In this document: piece by piece, positions 50,967 to 60,102 of the stretch
How the letters are laid out: each line of letters opens with the position of its first letter
Numbering within the stretch: position 1 is the first letter of the stretch
Source: Pseudarthrobacter sp. ATCC 49987
Lineage (GTDB): Bacteria; Actinomycetota; Actinomycetes; Actinomycetales; Micrococcaceae
NCBI RefSeq assembly: GCF_009928425.1
Contig: NZ_JAABNS010000001.1
Span: 2,666,001 to 2,730,000, forward strand
DNA: 64,000 nucleotides
Direction of reading: 5' to 3'
Notes under the pieces: model-generated
The model's database searches: none
The model's input: only the letters and a program-made list of their open reading frames with translations
Told to the model about the DNA's origin: nothing
Program-made: the position numbers and the translations under genes

Positions 50967-52157
50967 ATGCCCTCACCAACGCGCTCAACGAGGAGCCGAA
51001 CCAAGAACCCCGGATCACAATCCGCACTCCGGCATCTGAACCAGCAGCGGATCATTGAATGCCTTCTCGCCGGGCCCTCCACGCAGGCGGAACTCGCCCG
51101 GCAGACCGGCCTCTCGACGGCCACGGTCTCCAACATTGTCAAGATCATGCAGGACGCGGGACTGGCCTCCACCGAACCGATCACCAGCTCCGGCCGGCGG
51201 GCCCTGAACGTCCGGCTCAACAGCAACGGGGCCGTCGCCGTCGGCATCGACTTCGGACGCCGGCACCTGCGCGTCGTCCTGGCCTCCCTCAGCTACCACG
51301 TCATCGCCGAGGAATCGGTCCTGCTCCCCCTGGGCCACCACGCCGAGGAGGGGATCAGCGCCGCCGTCGGACTGCTGGACCGGCTCCTGGCCGGCAGCGG
51401 CGTGGAACGCAGCGCGGTGGTCGGCGCCGGCGTCGGCATCCCGGGCCCTATCGACCGGCGCACGGGGACGGTGGCGCAGGGGGCGATCCTGCCCGAATGG
51501 GTAGGCATCAACATCCTGCAACGCCTCGAGGAAGCGCTGGATCTCCCGGTTTTCGTGGACAACGACGCCAACCTCGGCGCCCTGTCCGAGGTCACCTGGG
51601 GGCCCCATAGCGGCATCAGCAACCTGATGTTCCTCAAGATCGGCTCCGGCATCGGCGCGGGCCTGATCCTGAACGGCATGCCCTATTACGGCAACGTCGG
51701 AATCACCGGCGAAATCGGCCATGCGACCATCCATGAGCACGGACTGGTCTGCCGCTGCGGGAACCGCGGCTGCCTCGAAACCATCGCCTCGACCACCACC
51801 ATGATCGAGCTCCTGAGCCGCGGCGAGGACAAGCCGCTGACCCCGGAGGACATCGTCCGCAAGGCCCTCGCCCGGGACTCCGCGACCCTGCGCGTGGTGG
51901 ACGACGCCGGACTCGCCGTCGGACGCGCCCTGGGCAATGTGGCGAACCTGATCAACCCCGAAGTGATCGTGGTCGGCGGTCCGCTGGCGGGACTCGGGGA
52001 GCTCTTGCTGGACCCGATCCGCCGGGGCCTCGTCCGGCACGCGGTGCCCGTGATCGGCGAGACCACAACACTGACAATGTCCTCCCTGGGGAACCGCGCC
52101 GAGGCGCTCGGCGCCACCGCATTGGTCTTCCAGCATGCCGGAATCCGGCGCGACTGA
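50967..52157 (+). CDS. ROK-family transcriptional regulator
   Basis: This is a sugar-responsive repressor with an N-terminal winged helix (LAGPSTQAELARQTGLSTATVSNIVKIM) and a ROK ATPase-fold domain. VAVGIDFGRRHLRVVLA starts the domain, and VFVDNDANLGALSE is the sugar-binding region. CRCGNRGCLET is the zinc-binding ROK signature. Length 396 residues from the ATG at 50967; the open frame upstream is rejected as promoter. It lies directly upstream of the monosaccharide transporter on the same strand and shares a promoter motif with it. It may control both. Confidence 0.9.
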   Translation: MPSPTRSTRSRTKNPGSQSALRHLNQQRIIECLLAGPSTQAELARQTGLSTATVSNIVKIMQDAGLASTEPITSSGRRALNVRLNSNGAVAVGIDFGRRHLRVVLASLSYHVIAEESVLLPLGHHAEEGISAAVGLLDRLLAGSGVERSAVVGAGVGIPGPIDRRTGTVAQGAILPEWVGINILQRLEEALDLPVFVDNDANLGALSEVTWGPHSGISNLMFLKIGSGIGAGLILNGMPYYGNVGITGEIGHATIHEHGLVCRCGNRGCLETIASTTTMIELLSRGEDKPLTPEDIVRKALARDSATLRVVDDAGLAVGRALGNVANLINPEVIVVGGPLAGLGELLLDPIRRGLVRHAVPVIGETTTLTMSSLGNRAEALGATALVFQHAGIRRD

Positions 52158-52176
52158 GGTTTTCGTTATCGGCCCG

Positions 52177-52200
52177 TTGCGTTAAAGACTTGACGACAAG
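52177..52200 (+). promoter_or_regulatory. Shared 24-bp motif upstream of the sugar transporter
   Basis: TTGCGTTAA, three variable bases, then CTTGACGACAAG. It matches the motif at 50918-50941 at 20 of 24 positions with identical spacing. It lies 88 bp upstream of the ATPase gene and is a probable ROK operator and promoter element. Confidence 0.6.
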
Positions 52201-52288
52201 GCCTGTGATCCAGTTTACTTTTCCATCAGACGGCCCTGCGGTTTGCAGGGGCGGACAACGAAGTCATGCATTGGAGGCGTAAGGGCAG

Positions 52289-53845
52289 ATGACGTCCCTC
52301 AACACGCACAGCGATCCGATTATTCTCGAGATGCGCTCCATCACTAAAGAGTTCCCCGGCGTTAAAGCATTGGCCGAGGTGAACCTGCGGGTGAAGGCCG
52401 GTGAGATCCACGCGATCTGCGGTGAGAACGGCGCCGGAAAGTCGACCCTCATGAAGGTGCTCTCCGGGGTATACCCGTTCGGCACCTACACCGGGGACAT
52501 CGTCTACCAGAGCGAAGTCCAGCAGTTCAAGGACATCCGGGCCAGCGAGCACGCCGGCATCGTGATCATCCACCAGGAACTCGCGCTGATCCCCGAGCTG
52601 TCCATCATGGAGAACATCTTCCTGGGCAACGAGCCCACCAGGCGCGGGGTGATCGACTGGGCCGAGGCCCGGGTCCGCTCCACCGAGCTGCTGGCACGCG
52701 TCGGGCTGCGGGAAGACCCGGAGACCCCAATCAAGGAAATCGGCGTCGGCAAGCAGCAGCTCGTCGAAATCGCCAAGGCCCTGAACAAGTCTGTGAAGCT
52801 GCTCATCCTCGACGAGCCCACGGCGGCCCTGAACGAATCCGATTCCCAGCACCTGCTGGACCTGATGCTCGGCCTGAAGGGCCGCGGCATCACCTCCATC
52901 ATCATTTCCCACAAGCTGAACGAGATCGAGCAGATCGCGGACTCCATCACCATCATCCGCGACGGCAAATCGATCGAGACGCTGGACGTCAAGGCCGACG
53001 GCGTCGACGAGGACCGCATCATCAAGGGCATGGTGGGCCGGACCCTGGAATCCCGCTTCCCGGACCACGAGCCGAAGATCGGCGAGGTCTTCTTCGAGGT
53101 CAAGAACTGGAACGTGGGGCACCCGCAGGTCCAGGACCGCCTGGTCTGCAAGAACTCCAACTTCTTCGTCCGGCGCGGCGAGATCGTCGGCTTCGCCGGG
53201 CTGATGGGCGCGGGACGCACCGAGCTGGCCCGCTCCGTCTTCGGCCGCTCCTACGGCCGCTTCCTCTCCGGGCAGGTGTACATGGACGGCAAGGAGATCG
53301 AGCTCAAGAGCGTCAAGCAGGCCATCGACGCCGGACTGGGCTACGTCACCGAGGACCGCAAGTCCCTGGGGCTGAACCTGCTCGATGACATCAAGGCCAC
53401 CACGGTCTCGGCCAACCTCAAAAAGGTCAGCAAACACAATGTGATTGACGCCAACAAGGTGTTCACCGTCGCCGAGCAGTACCGCAAATCGCTACGGACC
53501 AAGGCCCCGTCGGTGGAAGAGGGTGTCGCCAAACTTTCCGGCGGCAACCAGCAGAAGGTGGTGCTGGCGAAGTGGATGTTCACCGACCCTGAGCTGCTGA
53601 TCCTGGACGAACCCACCCGCGGGATCGACGTCGGCGCCAAGTACGAGATTTACGGCATAATCCAGCAGTTGGCCAACCAGGGGAAGGGCGTCATCGTGAT
53701 CTCCTCGGAACTGCCCGAGCTGCTGGGCCTCTCGGACCGCATCTACACCATCTTCGAAGGCGCCATTACCGGCGTGCTCAACAAGGACGAAGCAAGTCAG
53801 GAAAACCTTATGAAGCTCATGACCTCGGCACGCAAAACCGCCTGA
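52289..53845 (+). CDS. mmsA: Multiple-monosaccharide ABC transporter ATP-binding protein
   Basis: This sugar importer ATPase has two fused nucleotide-binding domains, 518 residues. Domain 1 has [47 protein letters not shown] and [13 protein letters not shown]. Domain 2 has [33 protein letters not shown] and [11 protein letters not shown]. The [12 protein letters not shown] segment is typical of the MmsA/GguA branch, which serves ChvE-type binding proteins, rather than RbsA. Likely substrates are aldoses such as xylose, arabinose, galactose or glucose. Confidence 0.9.
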   Translation: MTSLNTHSDPIILEMRSITKEFPGVKALAEVNLRVKAGEIHAICGENGAGKSTLMKVLSGVYPFGTYTGDIVYQSEVQQFKDIRASEHAGIVIIHQELALIPELSIMENIFLGNEPTRRGVIDWAEARVRSTELLARVGLREDPETPIKEIGVGKQQLVEIAKALNKSVKLLILDEPTAALNESDSQHLLDLMLGLKGRGITSIIISHKLNEIEQIADSITIIRDGKSIETLDVKADGVDEDRIIKGMVGRTLESRFPDHEPKIGEVFFEVKNWNVGHPQVQDRLVCKNSNFFVRRGEIVGFAGLMGAGRTELARSVFGRSYGRFLSGQVYMDGKEIELKSVKQAIDAGLGYVTEDRKSLGLNLLDDIKATTVSANLKKVSKHNVIDANKVFTVAEQYRKSLRTKAPSVEEGVAKLSGGNQQKVVLAKWMFTDPELLILDEPTRGIDVGAKYEIYGIIQQLANQGKGVIVISSELPELLGLSDRIYTIFEGAITGVLNKDEASQENLMKLMTSARKTA

Positions 53846-53912
53846 CCCGCTGGGGCCAACTGCTCCGAAGACTCCGAACCCTCCGAACACTCCGGAAACA
53901 AGGACTGAAACA

Positions 53913-55181
53913 ATGAACGCGCTCAAGAAGCTCTTTGGCGGCAACACCCGCCAATTCGGCATGATCTTCGCCCTGGTGGCGCTGATCATCTTCTTCCAGA
54001 TTGCAACAGATGGCCGCACGCTCACCCCGGGCAACGTCATCAACCTCTTCAACGGCAACTCCTACATCCTGATCCTCGCCATCGGCATGGTCCTGGTCAT
54101 CATTGCCGGCCACATCGACCTCTCCGTCGGCTCGGTAGCGGCGTTCGTGGGCGTCTGCGTGGCCCTCTTCATCCGGGACTGGGGCATTCCCTGGTACCTG
54201 GGTGTCCTGCTGGGGCTGCTGCTGGGCGTCCTGATCGGCGCCTGGCAAGGGTTCTGGACGGCCTACGTCGGTATCCCGGCGTTCATTGTCACGCTGGCCG
54301 GCATGCTGATCTTCCGCGGCGCCAACCAGTACGTGGGCAAGTCCAACACCATCCCGGTACCGGCCGATTTCCAAAAGATCGGCTCCGGCTACCTGCCCGA
54401 GATCGGGCCACCCACCGGCTACAACAATCTGACCCTGCTGCTGGGCCTCGCCGGCGTGGCATTTGTGATCTTCAGCGAGATCCGTTCCCGCCGCAACGCC
54501 AAGGCCCTGGGCGCCGAGGTACCCGAAGCCTGGGTCAGCATCACCAAGCTGGTCCTGATCTGCGGGGCCATCCTCTACGCGACGTACCTGTTCGCCACCG
54601 GCCGGCCGGGCACGTCCTTCCCGATCCCGGGCCTGATCCTGGCAGCCCTCGTGCTCATCTACGGCTTCATCTCCTCCAAGACCGTCATCGGCCGCCACAT
54701 CTACGCGGTCGGCGGCAACCGGCACGCCGCCGAGCTCTCCGGCGTCCAGTCCAAGAAGGTCAACTTCCTGGTCATGATGAACATGTCCGTCCTGGCGGGC
54801 CTCGCCGGCATGATCTTTGTCGGCCGCTCCACCGCCTCAGGACCGTTCGACGGCGTCGGCTGGGAACTGGACGCCATTGCGGCCGTGTTCATCGGCGGCG
54901 CCGCCGTCACCGGCGGCGTCGGCACCGTGATCGGCTCGATCGTCGGTGGCCTGGTGATGGCCGTGCTGAACAACGGCCTGCAGCTCCTCGGCGTCGGCGC
55001 CGACCTCACCCAGATCATCAAGGGCCTGGTGCTCCTGATCGCCGTCGCGTTCGACGTCTACAACAAGACTCAGGGCAAGAAATCGATCATTGGCCTGATG
55101 TTCAAGAACTTCGGCCGCAGCAGCGAGTTGAAGCCCGACGAGACCACGTCCACCAAAGAGGTCATCTCCAAGGGCGCCTAG
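53913..55181 (+). CDS. mmsB: Multiple-monosaccharide ABC transporter permease
   Basis: This is an inner-membrane permease of the RbsC/XylH family, GguB branch. The 422-residue protein has about ten helices, with LILAIGMVLVIIAGHIDLSVGSVAAFVG as the strongly conserved early segment and YAVGGNRHAAELSGVQSKKVN in the later loop. It follows the ATPase gene by 67 bp and precedes the binding protein, the usual order for this group. Confidence 0.9.
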   Translation: MNALKKLFGGNTRQFGMIFALVALIIFFQIATDGRTLTPGNVINLFNGNSYILILAIGMVLVIIAGHIDLSVGSVAAFVGVCVALFIRDWGIPWYLGVLLGLLLGVLIGAWQGFWTAYVGIPAFIVTLAGMLIFRGANQYVGKSNTIPVPADFQKIGSGYLPEIGPPTGYNNLTLLLGLAGVAFVIFSEIRSRRNAKALGAEVPEAWVSITKLVLICGAILYATYLFATGRPGTSFPIPGLILAALVLIYGFISSKTVIGRHIYAVGGNRHAAELSGVQSKKVNFLVMMNMSVLAGLAGMIFVGRSTASGPFDGVGWELDAIAAVFIGGAAVTGGVGTVIGSIVGGLVMAVLNNGLQLLGVGADLTQIIKGLVLLIAVAFDVYNKTQGKKSIIGLMFKNFGRSSELKPDETTSTKEVISKGA

Positions 55182-55256
55182 TTCGCTCCCTGATCCGTTC
55201 CCCTGTACTCATTTCACCGAATTTCCGCACACCACCTAAAGAAAGTGAACCAAGCA

Positions 55257-56357
55257 ATGCGAATGATTGGTAAAGCAGGAAAGGCAGCAGCAATCGCTGC
55301 TATTGCGGCACTGGCGCTGACAGCCTGCGGCCGCAGCGACACCGGGACCACCGGCGGTTCCTCCTCCGGCGGCGAAGCGTTCCCGAAGGACTCCCTGATC
55401 GGCGTCGCTCTCCCGCAGAAGACCAGCGAAAACTGGGTCCTCGCGGAGACGCTCTTCAACGACGGCCTCAAGAATGCCGGCTTCAAGCCGGACGTGCAGT
55501 TCGCCAACGGCGGCGTTTCGGAACAGCAGAACCAGATCAGCGCCATGATCACCAAGGGCGCCAAGGTCATCATCGTCGGCGCCATCGACGGTGCGCAGCT
55601 GGGCACCCAGCTCCAGCAGGCCAAGGAATCCGGCGCCACGATCATCGCGTATGACCGTCTGCTCCTGAACACCGCCAACGTGGACTACTACGTGGCCTAC
55701 GACAACTTCAAGGTCGGTGAACTCCAGGGCCAGGCGCTGCTGGAGGGTATGAAGGCCAAGAAGCCGGCCGGCCCGTACAACATTGAGCTGTTCGCCGGTT
55801 CCCCCGACGATGCCAATGCGAAGGTCTTCTTCGACGGCGCCATGAGCGTCCTGAAGCCGAAGATCGACGACGGCACCCTCAAGGTCCTGTCCGGCCAGAC
55901 GACGTTCGAGCAGGCTGTCACCCAGGGCTGGAAGGCAGAGAACGCCCAGCGCCGCATGGACACCCTGCTCGCCGGTACCTACGGCAGCGCAACGCTCGAC
56001 GGTGTGCTTTCCCCGAATGACACACTCGCCCGCGCGATCATCACCTCGGTCAAGGCCGCCGGCAAGCCGATTCCGGTCGTTACGGGCCAGGACTCCGAAG
56101 TTGAGTCCGTCAAGTCCATCATGGCCGGAGAGCAGTACTCCACCATCAACAAGGACACCAGCAAGCTCGTCGAGCATGCCATCACCATGGTCAAGGACCT
56201 CCAGGCCGGCAAAAAGCCTGAGGTCAACGACGACAAGTCCTACAACAACACGGTCAAGGTTGTTCCGGCGTACCTGCTGCAGCCGGTCATCGTGACCAAG
56301 GAGAACGTCAAGACGGCTTACGTCAACGATCCGGTACTCGGACCGCTGACGAAGTAG
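55257..56357 (+). CDS. chvE: ChvE-like sugar-binding lipoprotein
   Basis: This is the substrate-binding protein of the monosaccharide importer. The signal peptide ends in ALALTAC, followed by a Gly/Ser linker (SSSGG). The type I binding domain starts at LIGVALPQKTSENWV. VIIVGAIDGAQLGTQLQ, IIAYDRLLLNTANVDYYVAYDNFKVGE and PVVTGQDSEVESVKSI fit the ChvE/GguC group. Length is 366 residues from the ATG at 55257; a GTG 12 bp earlier is possible. Many sugars are possible ligands. Confidence 0.9.
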   Translation: MRMIGKAGKAAAIAAIAALALTACGRSDTGTTGGSSSGGEAFPKDSLIGVALPQKTSENWVLAETLFNDGLKNAGFKPDVQFANGGVSEQQNQISAMITKGAKVIIVGAIDGAQLGTQLQQAKESGATIIAYDRLLLNTANVDYYVAYDNFKVGELQGQALLEGMKAKKPAGPYNIELFAGSPDDANAKVFFDGAMSVLKPKIDDGTLKVLSGQTTFEQAVTQGWKAENAQRRMDTLLAGTYGSATLDGVLSPNDTLARAIITSVKAAGKPIPVVTGQDSEVESVKSIMAGEQYSTINKDTSKLVEHAITMVKDLQAGKKPEVNDDKSYNNTVKVVPAYLLQPVIVTKENVKTAYVNDPVLGPLTK

Positions 56358-56381
56358 TTCCTTCGTCGCAGACACCAAAGG

Positions 56382-56417
56382 GCCCCGGCTCCGCCTCCTG
56401 GCGGGCCGGGGCTTTTT
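56382..56417 (+). terminator. Rho-independent terminator after the sugar transporter
   Basis: GCCCCGGC pairs with GCCGGGGC and is followed by TTTTT. It lies 24 bp after the binding-protein stop and closes the ROK-regulated operon. Confidence 0.85.
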
Positions 56418-56444
56418 GCTGCCCGCATGCCCTGGGCCGGGCTT

Positions 56445-56496
56445 CACAGCGGAGTCCTCACAGCGGAGTCTTCACAGCGGAGTCTTCACAGCGGAT
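56445..56496 (+). repeat. 14-bp direct repeats upstream of the ABC permease
   Basis: CACAGCGGAGTCTT or a one-base variant is repeated three times, with a fourth partial copy (starts at 56445, 56459, 56473 and 56487). The period is exactly 14 bp. It lies about 95-145 bp upstream of the permease start, in what should be its promoter. Direct repeats of this kind often bind response regulators. Confidence 0.75.
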
Positions 56497-56589
56497 CCAT
56501 AGCTCCGGACAGCGGTCCGCACAGCAACCCGTACCAGTGTGGTGTCAGCCGCCGGCCATTCCGGCCGGCCTGAGATCCCTAGGAGTCAC

Positions 56590-58071
56590 GTGAGCGTCCT
56601 TGCCCGGAGTATAGGCAACGCCTTCAGAAACAAGGTCCGAACAGCAGCTGTGGTGGCCGTCCTGGCGGTTGCCATCGGCCTCGCGCTGGCCATGCTGGTG
56701 GCCAACCAGGCTGTCGCGGGGAAGGTCGCGGAACTGAACGCCTCGGTGGGCACGGTGCTCACCGTCAATCCCGCCGGCGGCCAGGGCTTTGAAGGCGGCG
56801 GCGAGCCGCTCACCGCAGACCAGGCCACGACGGCGGCCGCCGTTCCCAATGTGAGCACCGTCGTCGGCACCAAGGCGCTGCGGCTGCGTAACGCGGCTGC
56901 GGCCGCAGCGCAGACCGCGGCGGGCGCGCAGGGCGGACCAGGCGCGCAGGGAGGTCCGGGAGGTCCCGGCGGCCAATCAGCCACCACTGTAACCACGAGC
57001 CTCACGGCCGCCGTCGACGCCGGCACGCTCGGCAACCGCAACCAGTCCGCGACCGGCAGCACGGGATCCACCGGCACTTCCGGAACCGCTGCGCCGGCAC
57101 CGGCGTTCTCCGTGCCCATCACGGCCACCGGCATCGGTGCCGAGGTGGACACCACCGGCAAGGCGCTTGAGCTGACAGAGGGCACGGGACTGGGCGACTA
57201 CACGGCGGCCTCCACCGGCGCCCTGCTGGGCACCACCCTGGCCGAGAAGAACGGCCTCACCGTCGGCTCCACGTTCACCATCAACGACCAGAGCTTCACC
57301 GTGGCGGGCCTGTTCGACGCCGGCACCGCCTTCGGCAACAACGCCCTGTACGTCACGCTCCCCTCGGCCCAGACACTCGCGCAGCTCCCCGGGGAACTGT
57401 CCACCATGATCGTCACCGTCAATTCCATGGAGAACGTCGACGCCGCCAAAACGGCGCTGCAGACAGCGCTCGGAACCGACAAGGCCGACGTCAGCCAGGG
57501 CCAGCGCAACCTTGAAACCGCGGTCAGCTCACTCGGCAGCGTCAAGAACATCTCCTTCATTGCCTTCGTGGCAGCCCTGGCCACCGCGGGCCTGATCATC
57601 CTGCTGATCATGGTCATGCTGGTCCGCGAGCGCCGCCGGGAAATCGGTGTCCTGAAGGCGATCGGCGCCCCGAACCGCACCATCGGCCTGCAGTTCGTGC
57701 TGGAGGCGCTGGTCCTCGTGGCCATGGGCAGCGTGGTGGGTGCCGCCGTCGCATCCTTCGCCAGCGGCGGTATCGCCACTGCCCTCATCAGTTCCAACTC
57801 ATCCTCCGCTACGGCGGCGCCCACCGGCCAGCGCGGCCCCGGCGGCGGGTTCCCCGGCGGCGGGTTCCCCGGCGGCGGGTTCCCCGGCGGCGGTGCCAAC
57901 GGCCCCTTCGGCGGGGCCAGCCAGCTGTTGACCTCCGTGACCGCAAGCGCGTCCCCCGGCGTGATTGCCGCCGGCATCGCTGCCGTGTTCGGCGTCGCCA
58001 TCATCGGGGCGCTGGTTCCGGCCCTGCTCACCGCCCGCATCCGCCCCATCGAAGTCCTCCGAGGAGAGTAG
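56590..58071 (+). CDS. MacB/FtsX-like ABC transporter permease
   Basis: This is a four-helix ABC permease of the MacB type. Helix 1 is AVVAVLAVAIGLALAMLVANQ. A large extracytoplasmic domain of about 290 residues follows, with a Gly/Gln/Ala-rich insert around residues 100-130. Then come IAFVAALATAGLIILLIMVML, the coupling helix RERRREIGVLKAIGAPN, a third helix, and a last helix AAVFGVAIIGALVPAL. The loop between helices 3 and 4 contains four FPGGG repeats. The GTG start at 56590 has AGGAG directly upstream. Length 493 residues. It acts with the ATPase 2 bp downstream. Confidence 0.87.
   Translation: MSVLARSIGNAFRNKVRTAAVVAVLAVAIGLALAMLVANQAVAGKVAELNASVGTVLTVNPAGGQGFEGGGEPLTADQATTAAAVPNVSTVVGTKALRLRNAAAAAAQTAAGAQGGPGAQGGPGGPGGQSATTVTTSLTAAVDAGTLGNRNQSATGSTGSTGTSGTAAPAPAFSVPITATGIGAEVDTTGKALELTEGTGLGDYTAASTGALLGTTLAEKNGLTVGSTFTINDQSFTVAGLFDAGTAFGNNALYVTLPSAQTLAQLPGELSTMIVTVNSMENVDAAKTALQTALGTDKADVSQGQRNLETAVSSLGSVKNISFIAFVAALATAGLIILLIMVMLVRERRREIGVLKAIGAPNRTIGLQFVLEALVLVAMGSVVGAAVASFASGGIATALISSNSSSATAAPTGQRGPGGGFPGGGFPGGGFPGGGANGPFGGASQLLTSVTASASPGVIAAGIAAVFGVAIIGALVPALLTARIRPIEVLRGE
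57839..57891 (+). repeat. 15-bp tandem repeat encoding FPGGG units
   Basis: GGCGGCGGGTTCCCC is repeated about three and a half times inside the permease gene. It encodes repeated Gly-Gly-Gly-Phe-Pro in an extracytoplasmic loop. Confidence 0.8.
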
Positions 58072-58073
58072 CC

Positions 58074-58781
58074 ATGCTCGAAGTCAAGAACCTGGTCCGA
58101 ACGTTCAAATCCGGCGACCGCACCATCAAGCCGGTCAACGACGTCAGCTTCGAGCTCCAGCAGGGCACCCTGGCCTCGATCGTGGGCAAGAGCGGCAGCG
58201 GCAAAAGCACCCTCCTGTCCTTGCTCGGCGCCCTCGACAAACCAACCAGTGGGGATGTGCTCGTCAACGGAGTGAGCCTGGCGGGCATGCCGGACAGCAA
58301 GCTCACCGAATACCGGCGCCGGGACATCGGCTTTGTCTTCCAGCAGTTCAACCTGATCCCGAACCTCTCCGCCCTGGACAACGTCATGCTCCCGATGGAG
58401 TTTGCCGGGATCCGCAAAGCCGCACGCCAGGAACGTGCCCGCCAGCTGCTCGAACAGGTGCAGCTCGACCCGGATAAGCATGTCCGCCGCATCAACCGGC
58501 TCTCCGGCGGCGAGCAACAGCGCGTGGCCATCGCCCGGGCGCTGGCCAATTCCCCCAAGCTGATCCTCGCCGACGAGCCCACCGGCAACCTGGACGAACA
58601 GACCGGCGAGCACATCATCGAACTGCTCAGCTCGCTCAGCCGGGACCACAACACCACGATCCTCGTCGTCACCCACGACCGGTCCCTGGCCAACAAGACA
58701 GACCGGCGGTTCCGGCTCCAGCAGGGCCGGCTGACGGAGGAGCCGGCGAGCAGCCGGGTCGCGGCCGGGTCGCCCGCGTAG
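58074..58781 (+). CDS. MacB/LolD-type ABC transporter ATP-binding protein
   Basis: This is the ATPase partner of the preceding permease, 235 residues. Walker A is IVGKSGSGKSTLLSLLGALD, the Q-loop is FVFQQFNLIPNLSALDNV, the signature is LSGGEQQRVAIARAL, Walker B is LILADEPTGNLDE and the switch is VVTHDRSLA. Systems of this type act by mechanotransmission on envelope substrates (lipoproteins, peptides, peptidoglycan enzymes) rather than by import. No third component is encoded nearby. Confidence 0.92.
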   Translation: MLEVKNLVRTFKSGDRTIKPVNDVSFELQQGTLASIVGKSGSGKSTLLSLLGALDKPTSGDVLVNGVSLAGMPDSKLTEYRRRDIGFVFQQFNLIPNLSALDNVMLPMEFAGIRKAARQERARQLLEQVQLDPDKHVRRINRLSGGEQQRVAIARALANSPKLILADEPTGNLDEQTGEHIIELLSSLSRDHNTTILVVTHDRSLANKTDRRFRLQQGRLTEEPASSRVAAGSPA

Positions 58782-58800
58782 CGCCCCGCCCCACAGACGC

Positions 58801-58847
58801 CGCGGAAGCCGGGGGCTCCCTCCTCAACCCGCCCCCAGCTTCCGCGG
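58801..58847 (+). terminator. Hairpin terminator after the ABC ATPase
   Basis: CCGCGGAAGC with an inner GGGGGC pairs with GCCCCC and GCTTCCGCGG. The stem is about 16 bp with a small bulge and starts about 20 bp after the ATPase stop. Confidence 0.6.
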
Positions 58848-58901
58848 CCAACACCCCGACGCTCCCTCAGGTCTCGCGCCCAACACCCCGACGCTCCCTC
58901 A
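58848..58901. repeat. 22-bp direct repeat
   Basis: CCAACACCCCGACGCTCCCTCA occurs at 58848-58869 and again, identical, at 58880-58901 (32-bp period). It lies just upstream of the Gfo/Idh gene. The second copy ends 21 bp before that start. Confidence 0.75.
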
Positions 58902-58922
58902 ACCGGGTGAGAAGATGGCTCC

Positions 58923-59993
58923 ATGACCGCCCACATCGCCACGCCCTGGTTGTCCAGCCAGCCGGACCCCGATCCCCGCACTGCCACCGGTGCCAGGCTG
59001 CGCTGGGGGGTCATCGCCACGGGAGGCATTGCGGCGTCCGTAACCCGCGACCTGGAGCTCCTGGCCGACGCCGAGCTCTACGCCGTCAGCTCGCGCACCC
59101 AGGCGGCAGCCGATGCGTTTGCCGCCGACTTCGGCTTCGCCCGGGCCTACGGTGACCTGGACGGGCGGACCGGCTATGAACGGCTGCTCGCCAATGACGC
59201 AGTCGACGTCGTATACGTCGCCACGCCGCACGCCCACCACCACGAAATCGCGCTGGCGGCCCTGACCGCCGGCAAGCATGTCCTGTGCGAAAAGGCGCTC
59301 ACCGTCAATGCGCGCGAGGCCGCCGAGCTCGTGTCCCTGGCCCGGGCCAAGGGTCTGTTCCTCATGGAGGCCATGTGGAGCCGCTTCCTGCCCAGCATGC
59401 AGCGGGCCTTCCAGATCGCCGCCTCCGGTGAGATCGGCGAGGTCAAGTGGGTAGGGGCGGACCTGGGCTTCCCGGCGCCGTATTCGCCCACCTCACGCCT
59501 CTGGGCACCGAAGGACGGCGGCGGCGCCCTGCTGGACCTCACCGTCTACCCGCTGCTCTGGGCGCTCGGCACCCTGGGTTTCCCGCAGACCGTCAGTGCC
59601 ACCGGCTGGCTGAACGACGACGGCGTCGACGCCCAGAACGCGCTGACCCTCGGCTACCACCACGGCGGCCAGGCACAACTGACCTCATCCCTCCTGGCCC
59701 ACGGTCCCCGGACCGCCACCGTGGCCGGCAGCCAGGGGTTCCTGCAGGCCATCGGTTCGATCAACAACCCCAAGGAACTCCACATTCGGGTTGGCTTGGA
59801 CGAGCCCCGCAGCGAGTCCTTCGACGTCGTCGGGCGGGGCTACAGCTATGAACTGCGCGAGGTGACCCGCTGCATCCAGCAAGGACTCACCGAGAGCCCC
59901 GTGATGCCCCTCGAGGACTCCCTCAACACCATGCGGCTGTTCGACGGCGTGCGCGCCCAACTGGGTGTGAGCTACCCGAACGACGCCCGGTGA
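58923..59993 (+). CDS. Gfo/Idh/MocA-family oxidoreductase
   Basis: This is a cytoplasmic NAD(P)-dependent dehydrogenase, usually of sugars or inositols. The Rossmann motif is WGVIATGGIAASVTRDL. The active-site motif is HVLCEKALTVN, where the usual EKP is EKA. The family pattern ATPHAHHHEIALAAL is present, and the C-terminal substrate domain starts after residue 130 (MEAMWSRFLPSMQ). Length 356 residues. Substrate unknown; not obviously linked to the neighbouring genes. Confidence 0.88.
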   Translation: MTAHIATPWLSSQPDPDPRTATGARLRWGVIATGGIAASVTRDLELLADAELYAVSSRTQAAADAFAADFGFARAYGDLDGRTGYERLLANDAVDVVYVATPHAHHHEIALAALTAGKHVLCEKALTVNAREAAELVSLARAKGLFLMEAMWSRFLPSMQRAFQIAASGEIGEVKWVGADLGFPAPYSPTSRLWAPKDGGGALLDLTVYPLLWALGTLGFPQTVSATGWLNDDGVDAQNALTLGYHHGGQAQLTSSLLAHGPRTATVAGSQGFLQAIGSINNPKELHIRVGLDEPRSESFDVVGRGYSYELREVTRCIQQGLTESPVMPLEDSLNTMRLFDGVRAQLGVSYPNDAR

Positions 59994-60102
59994 CCCGGGA
60001 TTCCGCCTCCTGAACCCCACGAGTTTACGGTTCACTCTGGACTCGCCCACGCGCGCGGACTTACCCTATAGGCAACCGTCGAGCTTTCCGGGGAAATGGG
60101 GT

